NCBI GenBank assembly: GCA_037447655.1 | Contig: JBBHKE010001818.1 | Span: forward strand, 1-64,000 | DNA from: Zygnema cylindricum | Taxonomy: Eukaryota; Streptophyta; Zygnematophyceae; Zygnematales; Zygnemataceae | Reading direction: 5' to 3' | DNA: 64,000 bases | Shown: positions 35,801 through 48,549 of the stretch, one piece after another | Numbering within the stretch: position 1 is the first letter of the stretch | Layout: every line of letters starts with the position of its first letter | The notes under the pieces: generated by a model | What the model was told of the DNA's origin: nothing | Databases searched by the model: none | The model's input: the letters and a program-made list of their open reading frames with translations, nothing else | Made by a program: the position numbers and the translations under genes

Positions 35801-38800
35801 GAAATAACAATTGTGCACCAAGCTACGTTATTTCCTATAACTTGATTGATGTTTCAAATCAACATAATAAAACCTAAACATCCTGCCTTAAGAGTTACTT
35901 AGTTCAAATAGCTTGCCGACAGAGCACCTCATTCTTTAGCCATCAAGAAATCCCAACGAGATAAACAGCGCTGAATACCCAACATAAACAACCCGCAGAG
36001 CCAGCAGTTGCAAATTCCTACAACTGATCATTCGCAATATTGAGCAAAGCAAGACCTCAATGGATGTGGGGCAACAGAGTGAATAAAAACAAAGAGAATG
36101 TTGTTTGGTAATTCACTCACATGCAGTCAGAAGAGTCACTTCGTGCACCATGATGGAGGGCAGAACAACCATCTGCATCTACAGCATTAACATTGGCTCC
36201 TCCTTCTATGAGGGCCTTTGTTGCTTCTGCCGCATTACGCCCGACAGCATGCATCAGAGATGTCTTGCCCTCAGAAGTCTTCGCATCAACATCTGCACCA
36301 GCCTGCAAACATGCTCACAAGCTCGTCAGCAGACGGCAATAGAATACAACACTGCTAAGCAGGTTGAAGAACTTGACAGGAAGTTGGACAAGGGCAACCC
36401 AGTACGCTTCATGAAATTCAGAATTACAGAGTTAATCTGATGAAAAGGAACATAAGATACTTTTGACAACGGAGTTTTGGTTGGCGCAAGAGCCTACATC
36501 TTGTACAGGTAAGTACAAATTCGTGTACCTTAAAAGTACAAATTTGTGTACCTTTAAATTAAAGTAAAGCTGTACATGACCAAAAATCTGCACAGAGAAA
36601 GAAAAATAGAAAAGGCACAAATCGACAGACATTTCAGATCTACTACAAGCTAGCACTTTTGATTTCTTTTCCATTCTTGCATGTTAAACTTGCCTCAAGC
36701 AGAAGCTTTATGCAGTGAGCGTGCTGGCCTTCAGCCGCTGCAATAAGAGGTGTCACTCCCCCATGAGACCTTGCATCCACAGCTGCTCCAGAAGCCAACA
36801 GTACTTGAATACACTCAGCATGACCATTATATGCCTGCAGTCAAAGGACAAACTTGGGCAGTTAGTTTTGTACAAATTAACAACGTCAAGAAACTGCAGC
36901 GGTAACAAGCAGGAACATCCTCAAATGTTTCAAATCTTTGGGCTAAAAGATTGGAAATAACAAGAAGATGAATAAATAACACAAAAAGAATCATAGACTG
37001 CAAGAATTGAAGAGTATAGCGAACGTACTGCAGCAATCAGCGCAGTCACACCAACTCGATCCTTCGCATCTGGTTCCGCCCCAGCGTCCAGTAGAAGCTT
37101 TACACAGCTGTACAAGCAAAAGAGTGAAGAAATTCGGGAGGGTTGAGTTACTTTTCACAGCCTACTGGGTGAAGATTGAGAATGCATGAGATCTCAGCGT
37201 TGAGTAGATTGTGCATTTTATTCCTGTATGCATTTCATCAGCCATGACCAAGCAGTATGTTTCAGTCAATGTATATGCAACACAGTTCACATACAGCCGT
37301 ATGAATGCATGGGCAGTACCAGGAAGGGACTCACTCGGCAAATCCACTCTCAGCAGCTACTGAAAGAATCGGCCACGGATTCTCCAAAACATTTGGTCTG
37401 CATGCCAGTGGCCACCAGAATCTCACCACTAACATTTAGCAATTCGCTCTTTCTGAAAGGACTCTACATTGTACCGAGATTCTGAAGACATCAAACAGGC
37501 GCTCTTACATGAAACCAGGTCCAAATGCATAGTCAGTCATGAATGCATAGTCAGTCATGAGTTACATGGTAGTTTGCACTTAAAAGCCTGAAGGGCATGA
37601 CACCAATAACTTACCGTGAGAATCCGCTGTCGGCAGCTGCTAGTAAAGGGGTAGCTCCATCAGAATCATGAGCGTCTACAGATGCTCCACTCTTCAAAAG
37701 CAGTTCTGCCACTTCCAGATGACCATTGCGACAGGCAGCTGCAATCCAAAGAAGAATTGTTCGACCAGTCAGATTCAAATCGCCTGACCCCATGTCCAAC
37801 AGTAAGTTTGCTTAACAAGGCATCATAGCATCCAGGATCCTTTCCCCGGAGCACCTTCACTCCTTTTTTTTCCTTCACTTGAACCCACTCATGTGGAGAA
37901 CAAAGTATCCCTGCCTGAGAGAACTCCAGCTTCTACCGCTGCAATACGATCATGACACTCTCACCTTCTCGAAGCTAATGTACAATCATATCAATAATGC
38001 TTGTACCATTATTATATGTCCTTGACCTTCTAACTTGCACTCTACACCATTTTGCCCCCTCTAATTCCAGAGTATCAATCCCTTCCTTTCTTCATCATCC
38101 ATTTCCATTTCTAAAATTCAAATCTACTTGCCTGACAATGCGTTCCCGAGTGTTGCAGCTCGGCTAGACCTCCAAAGGGGATCAGCAGTGTTCGGAAACA
38201 ACTCCAAGGCAGAAGATACAGCGGTCAGGTTGCCAAGTCCGGCCAGGTTGATAAGTTCTTCGTAAGGTGCCGTTGTGTTGTCTGTAAGAACGGAATCAGG
38301 TACACCATCACTAGTTCTCAACTTTTCCTGAGAAGCAAGATGTTCTTTCCATTCTGCATTTGCCAGTAAAGCAATTGTTGCATCCATGTCTCCCCGTGGT
38401 ACAAGTGAACCGTCTTGGCCTCGTACAGTTCCATTGTTGATTTCCACGGCTAACTGTCGCGCTGTCCTTCCGATTTTGTCCCTAAGGAAGGGATTTGCCC
38501 CTGAAACACGCAAAAAAGGTGTGCATTTTCAAACACGAGAACAAAGAGCTCCTATACCGCAGGATCCTATAGACCATTCAGGTATGAGCGAAGCAACAAT
38601 GTAAGCGGCTCGCATGACAACTGACCGTGGCTTAAAAGTAGTGCTATGCATTGGCCTCTCCCATATCCAGCTGCCATGTGAAGGGGAGAAAAACCGTCTT
38701 GATCACTTGCATTGGGATATGCTCCTGTGTTCCGATCAAGGCCAAAGTCAGTTTTGGCATTATTAATTCTTCCATGTTGACTCACACAACCTGTGCCATA

Positions 38801-39406
38801 AAACTAAACAAAATTCCCTTTCCATGATTAAACGGCAGCACATTAGCAAAAAAAAATACGGCCTTCCTTCCTGTAGAGCTGACCTCCTTCCAAAAGAATT
38901 GTGGCACATTCTGACGAGGCCATGCCACATGTGAAATGCAAGGCTGTCCGTCCTCTCTCGTCGCGCCCATTAATTCCAGTGTAAATATTGGCTGCAAGGG
39001 CAGTTGATGGTGCCTTCCCTGTTGCATCATCTGAGACAGTTCCTGATAACATACACATACATACGTACACATACATAAGACTTCTACTTAAGCTCAAACC
39101 TATTGACTTCAAATTTTAATGCAGCTCCAATGAATATAGCGTTGTTTGCGCCATTCATGCAGAGGAGCTTTAAAAGCTCGAAAAAGCTATTGTATAAGTG
39201 CAAAGAATAGTATACATACCGACTTGAGCATTTTGTGATTGCATTGGACTACTGTCACCAGCCTGTTTCCGCATATCTGCCACAATTCGGCGCAACCTTT
39301 TCGCCTGCATTCTTTTGGCAGCATCAATGAGGTTGGCCAGCATATCAGCTGAATCCTGCCATGGTGAAGTAGCGGTGGCGACAGGCGCTTGCCTGATAGG
39401 AGGCAT
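29852..39406 (-). CDS. Ankyrin-repeat, coiled-coil protein (11 exons)
   Basis: Exons, minus strand: 39406-39220, 39042-38884, 38790-38626, 38500-38132, 37783-37615, 37107-37029, 36834-36694, 36302-36121, 35671-35569, 35164-33917, 30760-29852. Reading phases agree at every junction, giving 1236 residues. About residues 85-190 and 290-515 are ankyrin repeats, e.g. DERGRTALHFTCG, DQDGFSPLHMAAGYG, HDSDGATPLLAAADSG, KDRVGVTALIAAAYNG, SHGGVTPLIAAAEG, SEGKTSLMHAVG and DADGCSALHHGA. Several repeats are completed only by splicing, which supports the joins. A helical stretch follows (EARWIALEEEVARRQAELL), then a Lys-rich patch around residue 560 (HKHKDKRKEKKQK), a Ser-rich acidic linker and a long coiled coil at about 850-934 (LEAALEQEKARAEKALEEV). 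The C-terminus has a Cys cluster (CSIKCEK...CRRCDS) and basic Ser-rich stretches. It is likely a protein-interaction scaffold; partner and pathway unknown. The start is the first in-frame ATG at 39406; an acceptor-like TTCTTCTACAG near 39445 means an upstream exon is possible. Confidence 0.85.
31562..31772. repeat. Diverged 64-73-bp tandem repeat, 3 units, in intron 10
   Basis: Units start near 31562, 31626 and 31699. Each contains TGGACA-CTGCGCTACAG followed by AGCACACCA-TAATAG and TCTTCAAACACT-like ends. Units differ at several positions. Confidence 0.75.
32854..33013. mobile_element. 160-bp inverted-repeat element in intron 10
   Basis: Left end TAGCGTTAACGCTTTTTTTG...CAAATCAACTT; right end AAAAGTTGATTGAATGGCAAAAAAAAACATTAACGCTA. 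The ends are inverted complements over ~38 bp with few mismatches. Non-coding. Confidence 0.75.
36303..36693 (-). other. GC-AG intron 7 of the ankyrin gene
   Basis: Donor GAG|GCAAGT at 36688-36693, acceptor TTTGCAG. No GT donor keeps the frame here. The GC donor joins KLLLE to AGADVDA, completing an ankyrin repeat. Confidence 0.8.
37784..38131 (-). other. GC-AG intron 4 of the ankyrin gene
   Basis: Donor CAG|GCAAGT at 38126-38131, acceptor GGGGTCAG. A GT two bases further down would break the frame. The GC donor gives NALSG-DLNLTGRT in frame. Confidence 0.8.
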
Positions 39407-40466
39407 TCCAGCAGAACCTTGAATCAATGGTGGCAAATGAAATACTGTAGAAGAATAGGGGTGATCACCTCGTAAAGCGCGGTTTGTAACTTTTGACGCA
39501 TCAATATACTGTGAGCTGCTGAGCAGCACACACACGCTGATGTTGAGAAGAAGCGAAAGTCTGGCGGAAGTACGGCAAAGCTGTGTGTGCTGGTTTTGAT
39601 GGCCAGCAATGCTGCCTAACGGGGAATTGACAGCGCCGAGATTCGTCTAACCTATCAAGAGAATCCAGCACACGTGCAGTACGACGGAGAATGAGAAGTG
39701 AGAGGCGTGGATCGCTGCTGGTCCAAAAGAGTCGCAATTCAAGGGAAAATGTTACTGCCAGACAAAGCTCTAAAAAGTTTGCTCTCGGCCAAAAAGGTTT
39801 CCGCGCGGATACACACGCGACAAGGGGAATTACCAATGGTCCATTTCAATTTGGTTTACCTATAGCAGGATTCTTTGTACTCGAAGACTTGGCAGGGCGG
39901 CAGCTGGGGTGCGCTACACCCATTCACAATGAACCAGGGAATACTCTGCGTCGTTCCGGTTTGAACGGAACCAATCGTAAGATGCATGTTTCCGTAATAA
40001 GAATTTTGAGGCGTACGGCCTGTGGATCAATTCCTTTCGCCGAACCCACGTAGGCAAAAAATCCAAGGCGCAATTCTGTGCCATCGTGGCAGTGCCAAAT
40101 AGGCTTAGCTATGGATATAGTGCCAGCGTGTCAAGAAACACGGTCGGCCAAGTAAAAGTTCAGGGGTAGCCGCATCGCATCGTTCATAAAGATCGCAGGA
40201 CAAATACCTTCGCAAACCGCAGTACACACGATTACATCATTCGGGTTTTTCACTTACGTCATGTATTATCCGTACATGTCAGACTAATTTACGGGTCAGA
40301 CAAATCCCGTTTTTTGAGCGCACATTCCTATGCGTGCGTGTCTGATTTAATTCATTTGGTGTAAAGTTTTCACTTGAAAAGGAACATTTATGTACGGTCT
40401 GACATCGACCGTACACCACACTAACTGTATATTATTGTACTTTCGTTCTTACGCTATTTTGTACGG
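39407..40466. other. Upstream region of the ankyrin gene
   Basis: Presumed promoter and 5' leader of the minus-strand ankyrin gene. No TATA box or known motif could be assigned. A plus-strand frame at 39691-40053 has no recognisable domain and is treated as chance. Confidence 0.35.
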
Positions 40467-40468
40467 TA

Positions 40469-40685
40469 CACCGCCAATCGCTATTAGCGTTGTGTACGCT
40501 AATCCCGTCCCGCTTTTTTTTGTTTTTATTCTCAAATAGAATTATCCACGCTATTTAAAAAAAGCCCTAATTCCTAATTAGAGTAATCGATTTCTTCCAA
40601 AATTTCCAAATTCCCAATTAGCGTACACCACGCTAAATAATAGTATACGCTACTCAAACCTACACGCTAATAGCGATTGGCGGTG
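40469..40685. mobile_element. TA-flanked inverted-repeat element M4
   Basis: Ends CACCGCCAATCGCTATTAGC and GCTAATAGCGATTGGCGGTG are perfect complements and nearly identical to those of M1. Flanking TA at 40467-40468 and 40686-40687. 217 bp. Confidence 0.88.
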
Positions 40686-40766
40686 TACCTTAATTAACGT
40701 CAAGGAAAAATTAAAATCATGTATCCTATTTGAGTAACAAAAATCAAATTTTAAGAACCCAAATTA

Positions 40767-41455
40767 GGGCGTGTCCCCATGTGTTCAAGTAAGGGCTTTT
40801 TTCCGTCGTTTACACAGAAAATGGGACTTCCTACTTGAAAATATTACGCCGTACGAAAAATGGGCAAAAACTCAAATACATTTTGCGCCATCTTGGAACT
40901 TGAAAGGTACGGCGATTTGGCAGTATTATCATCGCAACCCACTTCCAGCTCATCTTCAAGTCGCGACCTGCCTTTAATCAAAATACTACCCTATTGACGA
41001 ATAGAAAGCTTGGCTTGCACGCGTCAAAAGTTTTCATTTGTTTTTTTGCAGTTGGGAGAATACACGAAAAAAAATTGTTTGTCCGTTTGCTTATGTTGTC
41101 CACTTGTGGGCGTCTACAAATTTCATTTTGTAGACGTAGGCGATTGCTTATGTCATTCACGTGTGGGCGTCAACAAATGACAGTTGGCGTCGACATTTGT
41201 CCAAGTATGTCGAAGCTCTTTGTGGCGTATAAATGTCCGCAGTTTGTTCAGAGATCGTTGGCGTCTACAAATGTCAGCAGTTTGTTGGCGTCTACAGGTG
41301 TCGCTAGTATTGGCGACGTGTACAGCTGCCACATATTCAAAATAATGAACGCGCAATTAATTATTGACATAGGCACACTTTGAAAAGTACACCGTAAAAT
41401 CAGAGCTAATTTCCAAAATAACGTTTCAAAATATCGGTTACATGGGGACACGCCC
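40767..41455. mobile_element. PIF/Harbinger-like non-autonomous element H1
   Basis: Inverted ends GGGCGTGTCCCCATGT and ACATGGGGACACGCCC, with a TTA duplication at 40764-40766 and 41456-41458. GGG termini and TTA/TAA duplications fit PIF/Harbinger. 689 bp. Interior includes repeats of GGCGTCTACAAATGTC; no transposase. Confidence 0.85.
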
Positions 41456-41812
41456 TTAGTGACTTTGACACTAATAACGATTCCCGGTGTACTTGCTGGC
41501 ATTTCCTATCTTTGGCTAGCGTCTCTCAATTAGTACAGATTGCAGCAACTTAACGAAATAGATTCACTTGCCAGCTTGTTGGATTCTATGACCAACATAA
41601 TTTTCATGGCACCGACATGCCAAGTTAGGGCTCGTCCATAGCGCCACATTTTTGTGGCGTAGCGAGGATTCTTCGTACAATCGCTTTGGGTGTCCAAATG
41701 TGACACCCTAAAATCTGATTTAGGTTTGTCATAAACCGCATGACAATTGTAGACCTTTGGCGTCACTCTTTGCGACAGTTCAAAGCGAACGCTTCACGAC
41801 ATTTACGACTAA
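41456..41812. other. Sequence between H1 and H4
   Basis: Contains a right end of a TA-type inverted-repeat element (ACTAATAACGATTCCCGGTGTA, ending near 41491). Its left end was not found. H1 may be inserted in it. Nothing else recognised. Confidence 0.4.
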
Positions 41813-42744
41813 TGGGCAGTTTGGGTTTTTTTCCGTCGTTTTCTTCCAAAACTTAGCACTCAACAAGAATATTCGCAGCTGTGCCAAATAACTAAAATTA
41901 CCACATTACAATTTGCGTCACCTTCAAACTATAAATGTACTACATTTGGTCGTCTAGCGCGATGCAGTTTGTCGTCTATCGCATTTCGACCCACTTTCGC
42001 GTCCTTCCAGCCAAACTTATAACAAAATCACGTCACGAGGTGATTCTAAATAAAGTTTTATGATGTGAGCGAATTGGCAGATGATTTCGCACGCGTTGGA
42101 TGTTTTTGACAATTTTGTGTGCGGAGTACAAAAAACAAAAAAAACCTCGCACGTTTCCTGCCCGTGCGCAACACTTTTTCGTGATTTTTTTCCCGTACAA
42201 GGGCCTTGCAGGGGTCTCAACCAACGGACGCCATTTCGCACAAAACGAAGTCTATAAAAGCACCTCTCTCTCTCTCCCTCTCCCACTACCGCGTCTATCT
42301 CACAATTCTTGCAATGAAAAACGTCAATAATGATATAAAATGAAAGATCTTTATAAACGATTTATGTTAGCTGTCTTTGTGCGTAGTTTGATGGCAAGTA
42401 GAGTGAGAGAGGACAAAAAAGCACAATTGATAAACTATGGCAAAAAGTTTAAAATTTGTGACGTCGGCGTTGTCAGAATTGAGCGTGGCGTCAAAATGTC
42501 ACAAACCCTAAACATCTACAATGTCACAAGTGACTATGCGCCTACAACCGTCGTTATTGTCATTAATTGTTGCGAGTTTTGTAGTCATCTACAATCGTCA
42601 CAAATTACACCCGTGACTACATCCGCCACGCCTCAGAGTAACAAGTTAATTGCGTTACGTCGGAATGCTCTGAAAGTAGTACGGAAAATCTTTTCTAAAA
42701 AACAAAGTTGCAATACTAATTTTCTGTTACATGGGAAAGTGCCA
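41813..42744. mobile_element. H4, diverged relative of H3
   Basis: The interior aligns in order with 57351-58173: CCGTCGTTTTC, TTTGTCGTCTA-GCGATGCA, GACCCACTTTCGCGTCCTT, TCACGAGGTGATT and the terminal GTTACATGGGAAAGT. The outer ends are degenerate (TGGGCAG versus GTGCCA) but are still flanked by TAA. Confidence 0.65.
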
Positions 42745-45700
42745 TAAAACAATGAGAATATTTGTTGTCTGCTCCTCCGACGATCTTTACATCGCCAAAT
42801 TGACCATGGGACTTCGATCGGCCCAAGAAAACGTTTGCCCGTCAACTATTTGGCTTTTTAATCTTTAGTGGCAGCTTTGGTTTTATTCTTGTCAGTAAGG
42901 TTGCGCCAACAATGTTTTATAGTTGTTAAGCTTCGATGGCTAATGGTATCTCTTCATATTCTATTTTTGGATGGCCTCCACATTTTCCCAAATGTCCTCT
43001 TTAAAGTGGTAGAAAATGTATTTTCGTCACATATGGCTCTTCTTTGAGCGGGTAAAACATCCCATCAGACGCTCTAGATCACGTTCCACCTTTTTCATAT
43101 CACATTGTAGACAACAATTGTCATTTGTACTAACGTATAGCAACGCAATTTGCATCCGTTGAATCTCGTAGTGTTTCGCACAAGCTACTTTCGACTAAAA
43201 ATCGTGCTCGTTATGGCCAATTTCTACACCGAGTCGTGGCGCGTAATTACAAGCCATGCAAAATTTTTGGATACTTCGTTTGACGTTTTACTGGTTTACT
43301 TCTGACAAAATTTACTTATGCGTTTAGGTTCGGCTCACCTATTAAACATGGGGCATCCACATTGTATATACAATCAACGTATTGACTAACAAATTATTCA
43401 TTTACTTGGTTATTTACTTAAGGGAGAACATAATGTTGCGCATGATCTGGTTCGCAATACAATGTTGCAACTGATGATGAAGCGAGCTACAATATGAAAC
43501 GAGGGATGAGGTTAGGACTAACTTTTATGCTCATTCGACATTGTAATGAGCGTAGCGCCTCGAGACGTAGTGGGTTTCAATGAATTAGATTACACTCACG
43601 GAGGCCTTGATGAATTTGTCCCATTCGCAAATATTTTTTTTGCACTAAGGAGAAGTTCTTGATGATTTCGTATGCAATTGTGTGCGATTATTAACTAAAC
43701 CTAAAAAGATAGTCCACAGAGCCTTCTCGTTTTTTTTTATCGTGGACGTTAATAAATTGCTTTTCTCTCTTTCGACGAAGCACGGTGGTAGATGACCGGA
43801 GGTGCCTCCTTGATATTCCATCAAAACATCTAATCCACATCCACGTTATTTGAGGGCATGGGCTTTAATTTATTGAGGTTGTGATTAGTCAAGTTTTGTT
43901 GGTTTTCTCCCATTTTTGGGTAGTCATGGTTAACAACTTTTATTATTTTTGATGGCTACCTGTTTTATTTAGCGTTGATTTTATCGTTTTTTCGTCATGT
44001 TTTATTCTCTATCGACTCTTATAGTCGTTAAATGTTGTTTTTTTCTTTATTTCACTCATTTTGCAACTTTTTTTCTTGACGATTTTTCTCATTGCAAATT
44101 CTACTATAAAGTTGCTGTTACTTTTAAGAAATGTAACAAAAAGCTGTTAACTTAGAGAAACATAATAGAAATTGGTTAAATTATCCGTGAATTTTACCGT
44201 TCCGACGTCGTAACACATTGAAAAATGTTCCGATGGACATTTCGCCTAACAAGCAAGACAACGTTAATTAAATTATATTGGTGTCCCAAAATTTCATCCT
44301 CGAACTAAAAGTAATGTACTGTAGAGCTCGTGACACTGTAGTATTGTACACTACTTTTCTGTACAGTATTGTACAACTCTGTACTGTACGCCGCCAATCG
44401 TTATTTGCGTTATGAACGCTATATCGGCACAAATTTTGACCCCAAAACCTGAAATAGAAGTAATAACACTTTTTTTTATACGTTAATTAAGGTTATGGTG
44501 AATTAGAGTTAATAATTTTAGTTTAAGATCTTCTTGAATAGTGTGGTGTAGGGCGTGTCATTCCGTACAATATGGTACGTTGTTGAGTAAAAAGTAAGAA
44601 ACACAAAATAAAATAATCGCGATCGCACGTAAAACTGCGCTCAGAATGGAAGTCAGAATGAGATCGTACCCTAGTTGTTCAATACGTGGATTTTTTCCAT
44701 TTTTTCCAGTTTCTACGTATTGTACGTGACTTTTGAAAGATACACTAAAAAACGTCTACTGTAAACTGAAACTGACATATTACGGAAACTAATAAACAAA
44801 ATACTGTAACTGTCATACTTTTTACGAAAACTGTACGGTAGTTTACAAAAAAAGATTGATGCACGTATCCGTACTTTCTGTTCAGTAAACCGAACAGAAT
44901 GTACATGGATTGTACGGGAAAATAATGTGACGTCTACAAATATTTCCAAAAATAGACGTTGCGGCGTCACACTATTTGAGCGCCGTGAGTTCAAATTTTG
45001 TACGGGCGTCTTCTTCAAATTTTGAAAAGAAGCCGCCATTATTACTTGAACAGCTGAACGCCAAAAAATCACAGAAGCCGCCATTACCAACGCCACGGCA
45101 GTAGTTAGTTAACTGTCATTGAAGTCGTTGACGAAGAAGTCACGGACCTCCAAAAAAGCGGCCATGCCCACGGAGAGGTACAGTAGAGAAAGAAGGCCAT
45201 GGCTGCATGTCTGTAAAGGACAGGCAATTTTATTATATTAAAAATGCATTTCGTAGGGTTTGAACATGCGCCTGGATTCGTCGTTCTGAATGGATCTGTA
45301 GACTGTCTTTAACCAGTTGGTGCATATGTTTAGCTAATTGTTAAGAATGTGATAAAAACATATTTAAATAATATTTTTTACCGCTCATTTAACGGGAAGC
45401 ATACAAACTGTTGTACATGTTCAATTAAATTTTTTAAAAATGTACGGATTTGTACGGAAAAAAATTCATTAACGTTTTTTTCAAATCGACCTCTCCAGTT
45501 TCTATGTATTGTACGCGCGTTCGAAACGTGCGTCAAATATGTTTTGAACAACTATGGTCTAGATAGTCTCCTCCCTTGTTTTCGAGGAGTAGCCTAGCTT
45601 CACACTGAACGTGTAAATGTTTACACTTGTAAAGGTCACAAACGATCCACGATGGATGTGAGATAGGAACGTTACAAGTGGCGTAAGCCACGCGTCTTCG

Positions 45701-46065
45701 AATAGAGGCCACGGACCTTCTAACAAGTTGTAATCAAATCCAAAAAAAACTACCAAAAAATCTTTGTTGAAGAATCTATCGTGACACCTCCTTCACCATC
45801 CATTTACATCCGAAATTTGCGGCGCCTGCTTTCTTCAAATTTTCAACGACAAAACACGAACGACAAAACAGCGAAAAAAACGACAAAACAGTGACAAAAA
45901 CGACAAAACACGAACATACAGCGTGTACAGTCATGTAATTTAAAATTGGGGTTGGCCGTATAGATACGAGTTTGATATTTTGTGAATCTTTGACTGTGCT
46001 CGTTGTTTCAACACGGACTTATGTGGATCCAATCGAAATAAAGCACGTAGGCGAAAGACTCGTTA
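42745..46065. other. AT-rich region without a recognised gene
   Basis: At 44388 there is a lone left end of a TA-type element (GCCGCCAATCGTTATTTGCG) without a matching right end. GTAC-rich palindromic stretches occur near 44330-44390. The frame at 44713-45096 has no known motif. Confidence 0.4.
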
Positions 46066-46286
46066 CAAGTGCGAATCGTTATTAGCGTCAAGGTTTTTTT
46101 TCGCCATTTATTACATCTTTTATCCGTACACACTTGTCGAATTTTCAATTTGAGACCGCCAATCGGAAAGCTGAGAATCTTACCTTTCAATCGAAACCGT
46201 AAGATCCACAATCCGACAAGTGTGTACGGAGAAAAGATAGTAATACGTGGTGAAATAAGTCTTGACGTTAATAACGATTCGCGGTG
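46066..46286. mobile_element. Inverted-repeat element M5
   Basis: GCGAATCGTTATTAGCGTCA at the left and TGACGTTAATAACGATTCGC at the right, 221 bp. A second, internal inverted repeat (GTACACACTTGTCG / CGACAAGTGTGTAC) can fold the interior. The outermost left bases are mutated. Confidence 0.75.
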
Positions 46287-47912
46287 CCTGACACGACGCA
46301 AAAAAGTAACAAAATGTTACCGCAGTAAACGTTTCCGTACGATTGAACGCTTTCGTACGATTGCTGAAGGCGCCTGATGGAGAAGAGGCCTTAGCTGCGC
46401 GCCAAAAGTGGCCGTAGCTGCGCGCCAAATGTGTAAAATACGATCCCATCCGGACGTCTCTCTAACTGCCGCAAATGATGCCACATTGGTGTCGGACGTC
46501 CGACTGTTTTTACGAACGCTATTCACCGACCAGAAGAAAAAGATACGACCGGTAAATCTAGGACGTTCGCTGTCTGTATCCAGGGAAGGTAGATCTGGAA
46601 AAGAACTAGATTTGTATTTGAAGGCCGCAATAAAAGAGAGAAAATGGGAGATTAAGGGTAACCTTCCATCAGGCGTTCCCAGTAATCATACGAACACGTT
46701 TACTGGCAGTAATATTTGTAACACCCTTCCATCAGGTCGTGCCAGTGAATGAGGTGTTAGATTGCGATTGGTACCACGTAGGACCTGTTGAGCCGCCCGG
46801 GAATAATCATCATTTCCAAAAGGACAAAATCGCAACTGCGTATGTGTACGGGTAAACGCCGATTAAAATATCTAGTAGCGTCACGCTAATGTACAATCTG
46901 AACGTTCTTACGGTTGTTGTGGTATCAACGGCCACGAAAACCGTTGCAAAATTAAAGTTTGTACAAATGTCCAATGATATACCATTTGTACGTGAATCGC
47001 TGTATCGCACATTTATGAAGGAGACGTCACAGGATGCCCTACAACCAAGTTTTTTTTGTCGTCGAACATACAACCAAGATTTTTTTGTCGTCGAACAGGC
47101 TGGCTTTTATGTCACACGGTACACTCCAATTGCCTTTGTTCCTCTCTTTTCTCTGTATCTTAACCCGCTTATAATGAAGTCGCAACGCGGGGCATTGACG
47201 CTCCAGTAAACACTCTCATTTTGGAAATTGCTTCGCCATATGGGTGTCAACGCATGGACAGGCTCTAATGTGTATCGTAAATTGGCCATAGTCGTCCTTG
47301 AATTAAGGTTTCACAAAAAAAATGTCAAAACATAAACGGCATTTTGCAAAATCATAACAGCTTATGCAAATTGATTGTGCTTGATTAAAAAATCAATAAA
47401 TGAAATCGAAGTGGTATCATTGGGTGCCAACTACAAAATGTCTGACCAAGGTCTAAAAACCTGCCATGACACTAAAACTCGTTGACTGCAAATTTTGCGC
47501 GCCACAATTATTTTATCACCTAGGAATCCTACCGTAACAAATAGAAACTAGAGTCCTCTAATGGCTTCTGATCTTTTGAAATATTATCTTTTCCAGCGGC
47601 AAAATTGAACTGCAATATCACCTGCTTGCTTGCTGTGAAGCCGCGCTCAATGAATAGCACAAACAAAGTTAATACAATAACAAGGCCCTACAACTCGATG
47701 GACGAGGAAAAGAATGAAAACTGATCTCCAACACTTCGACCATGTTGAAAACTGATCTCTAAAGTTTCCTACCATATTAATGCTGCTCATCTTTGCGACC
47801 CGGCATTCTCAAAACACCTCCAGCGAACCGGCTCCCGCTCTGCAACATGAATTTGTCTTTGTTTAGCTCTCCAGTTACTTGCCTTAATTATTCTCAGTCA
47901 TGCGGCATACCA
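46287..47912. other. No gene recognised
   Basis: Contains a short direct repeat at about 47041-47098 (ACAACCAAG-TTTTTTTGTCGTCGAACA twice) and two CCTTCCATCAGG-CGT-CCAGT-A motifs near 46662 and 46727. No supported coding sequence. Confidence 0.4.
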
Positions 47913-48530
47913 TAAACCTCAATCTGCCTTAAACCAGGAAGTGGAGGAATACCAGCCCAAGAGAGTTTTAAAACAATTGTAACTAGAGAGCAATGGCACA
48001 TTCACCATGACCCTACAGATGCTTCTCAAGCTGAATGCAACTGAACATAGTGATAAATGCAATTTATGTCAACAATGCTTGCTTTTTTATAGAGCATGGA
48101 CTCATAAAAAAAGCTCTATAAACCTCAATCTGCCTTAAACCAGGAAGTGGAGGAATACCAGCCCAAGAGAGTTTTAAAACAATTGTAACTAGAGAGCAAT
48201 GGCACATTCACCATGACCCTACAGATGCTTCTCAAGCTGAATGCAACTGAACATAGTGATAAATGCAATTTATGTCAACAATGCTTGCTTTTTTATAGAG
48301 CATGGACTCATAAAAAAAGCTCTATAAACCTCAATCTGCCTTAAACCAGGAAGTGGAGGAATACCAGCCCAAGAGAGTTTTAAAACAATTGTAACTAGAG
48401 AGCAATGGCACATTCACCATGACCCTACAGATGCTTCTCAAGCTGAATGCAACTGAACATAGTGATAAATGCAATTTATGTCAACAATGCTTGCTTTTTT
48501 ATAGAGCATGGACTCATAAAAAAAGCTCTA
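47913..48530. repeat. 206-bp tandem triplication
   Basis: Three head-to-tail units (47913, 48119, 48325) with an exact 206-bp period and no difference noticed by eye. Each contains AACCTCAATCTGCCTTAAAC and ends in AAAAAAAGCTCTA. It lies just 3' of the AGP-like gene stop (-) and may include its 3' UTR. Confidence 0.95.
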
Positions 48531-48549
48531 TTACTCAGCAAATCACGTG

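Noticed and set aside
39407-39535. Longer N-terminus of the ankyrin protein
   Set aside because: No ATG in this part of the frame; an acceptor-like site suggests it is leader or intron.
39691-40053. 120-residue plus-strand ORF upstream of the ankyrin gene
   Set aside because: No motif, no splice context, overlaps the presumed promoter.
42340-42747. 135-residue ORF
   Set aside because: Lies inside non-autonomous element H4 and does not resemble a transposase.
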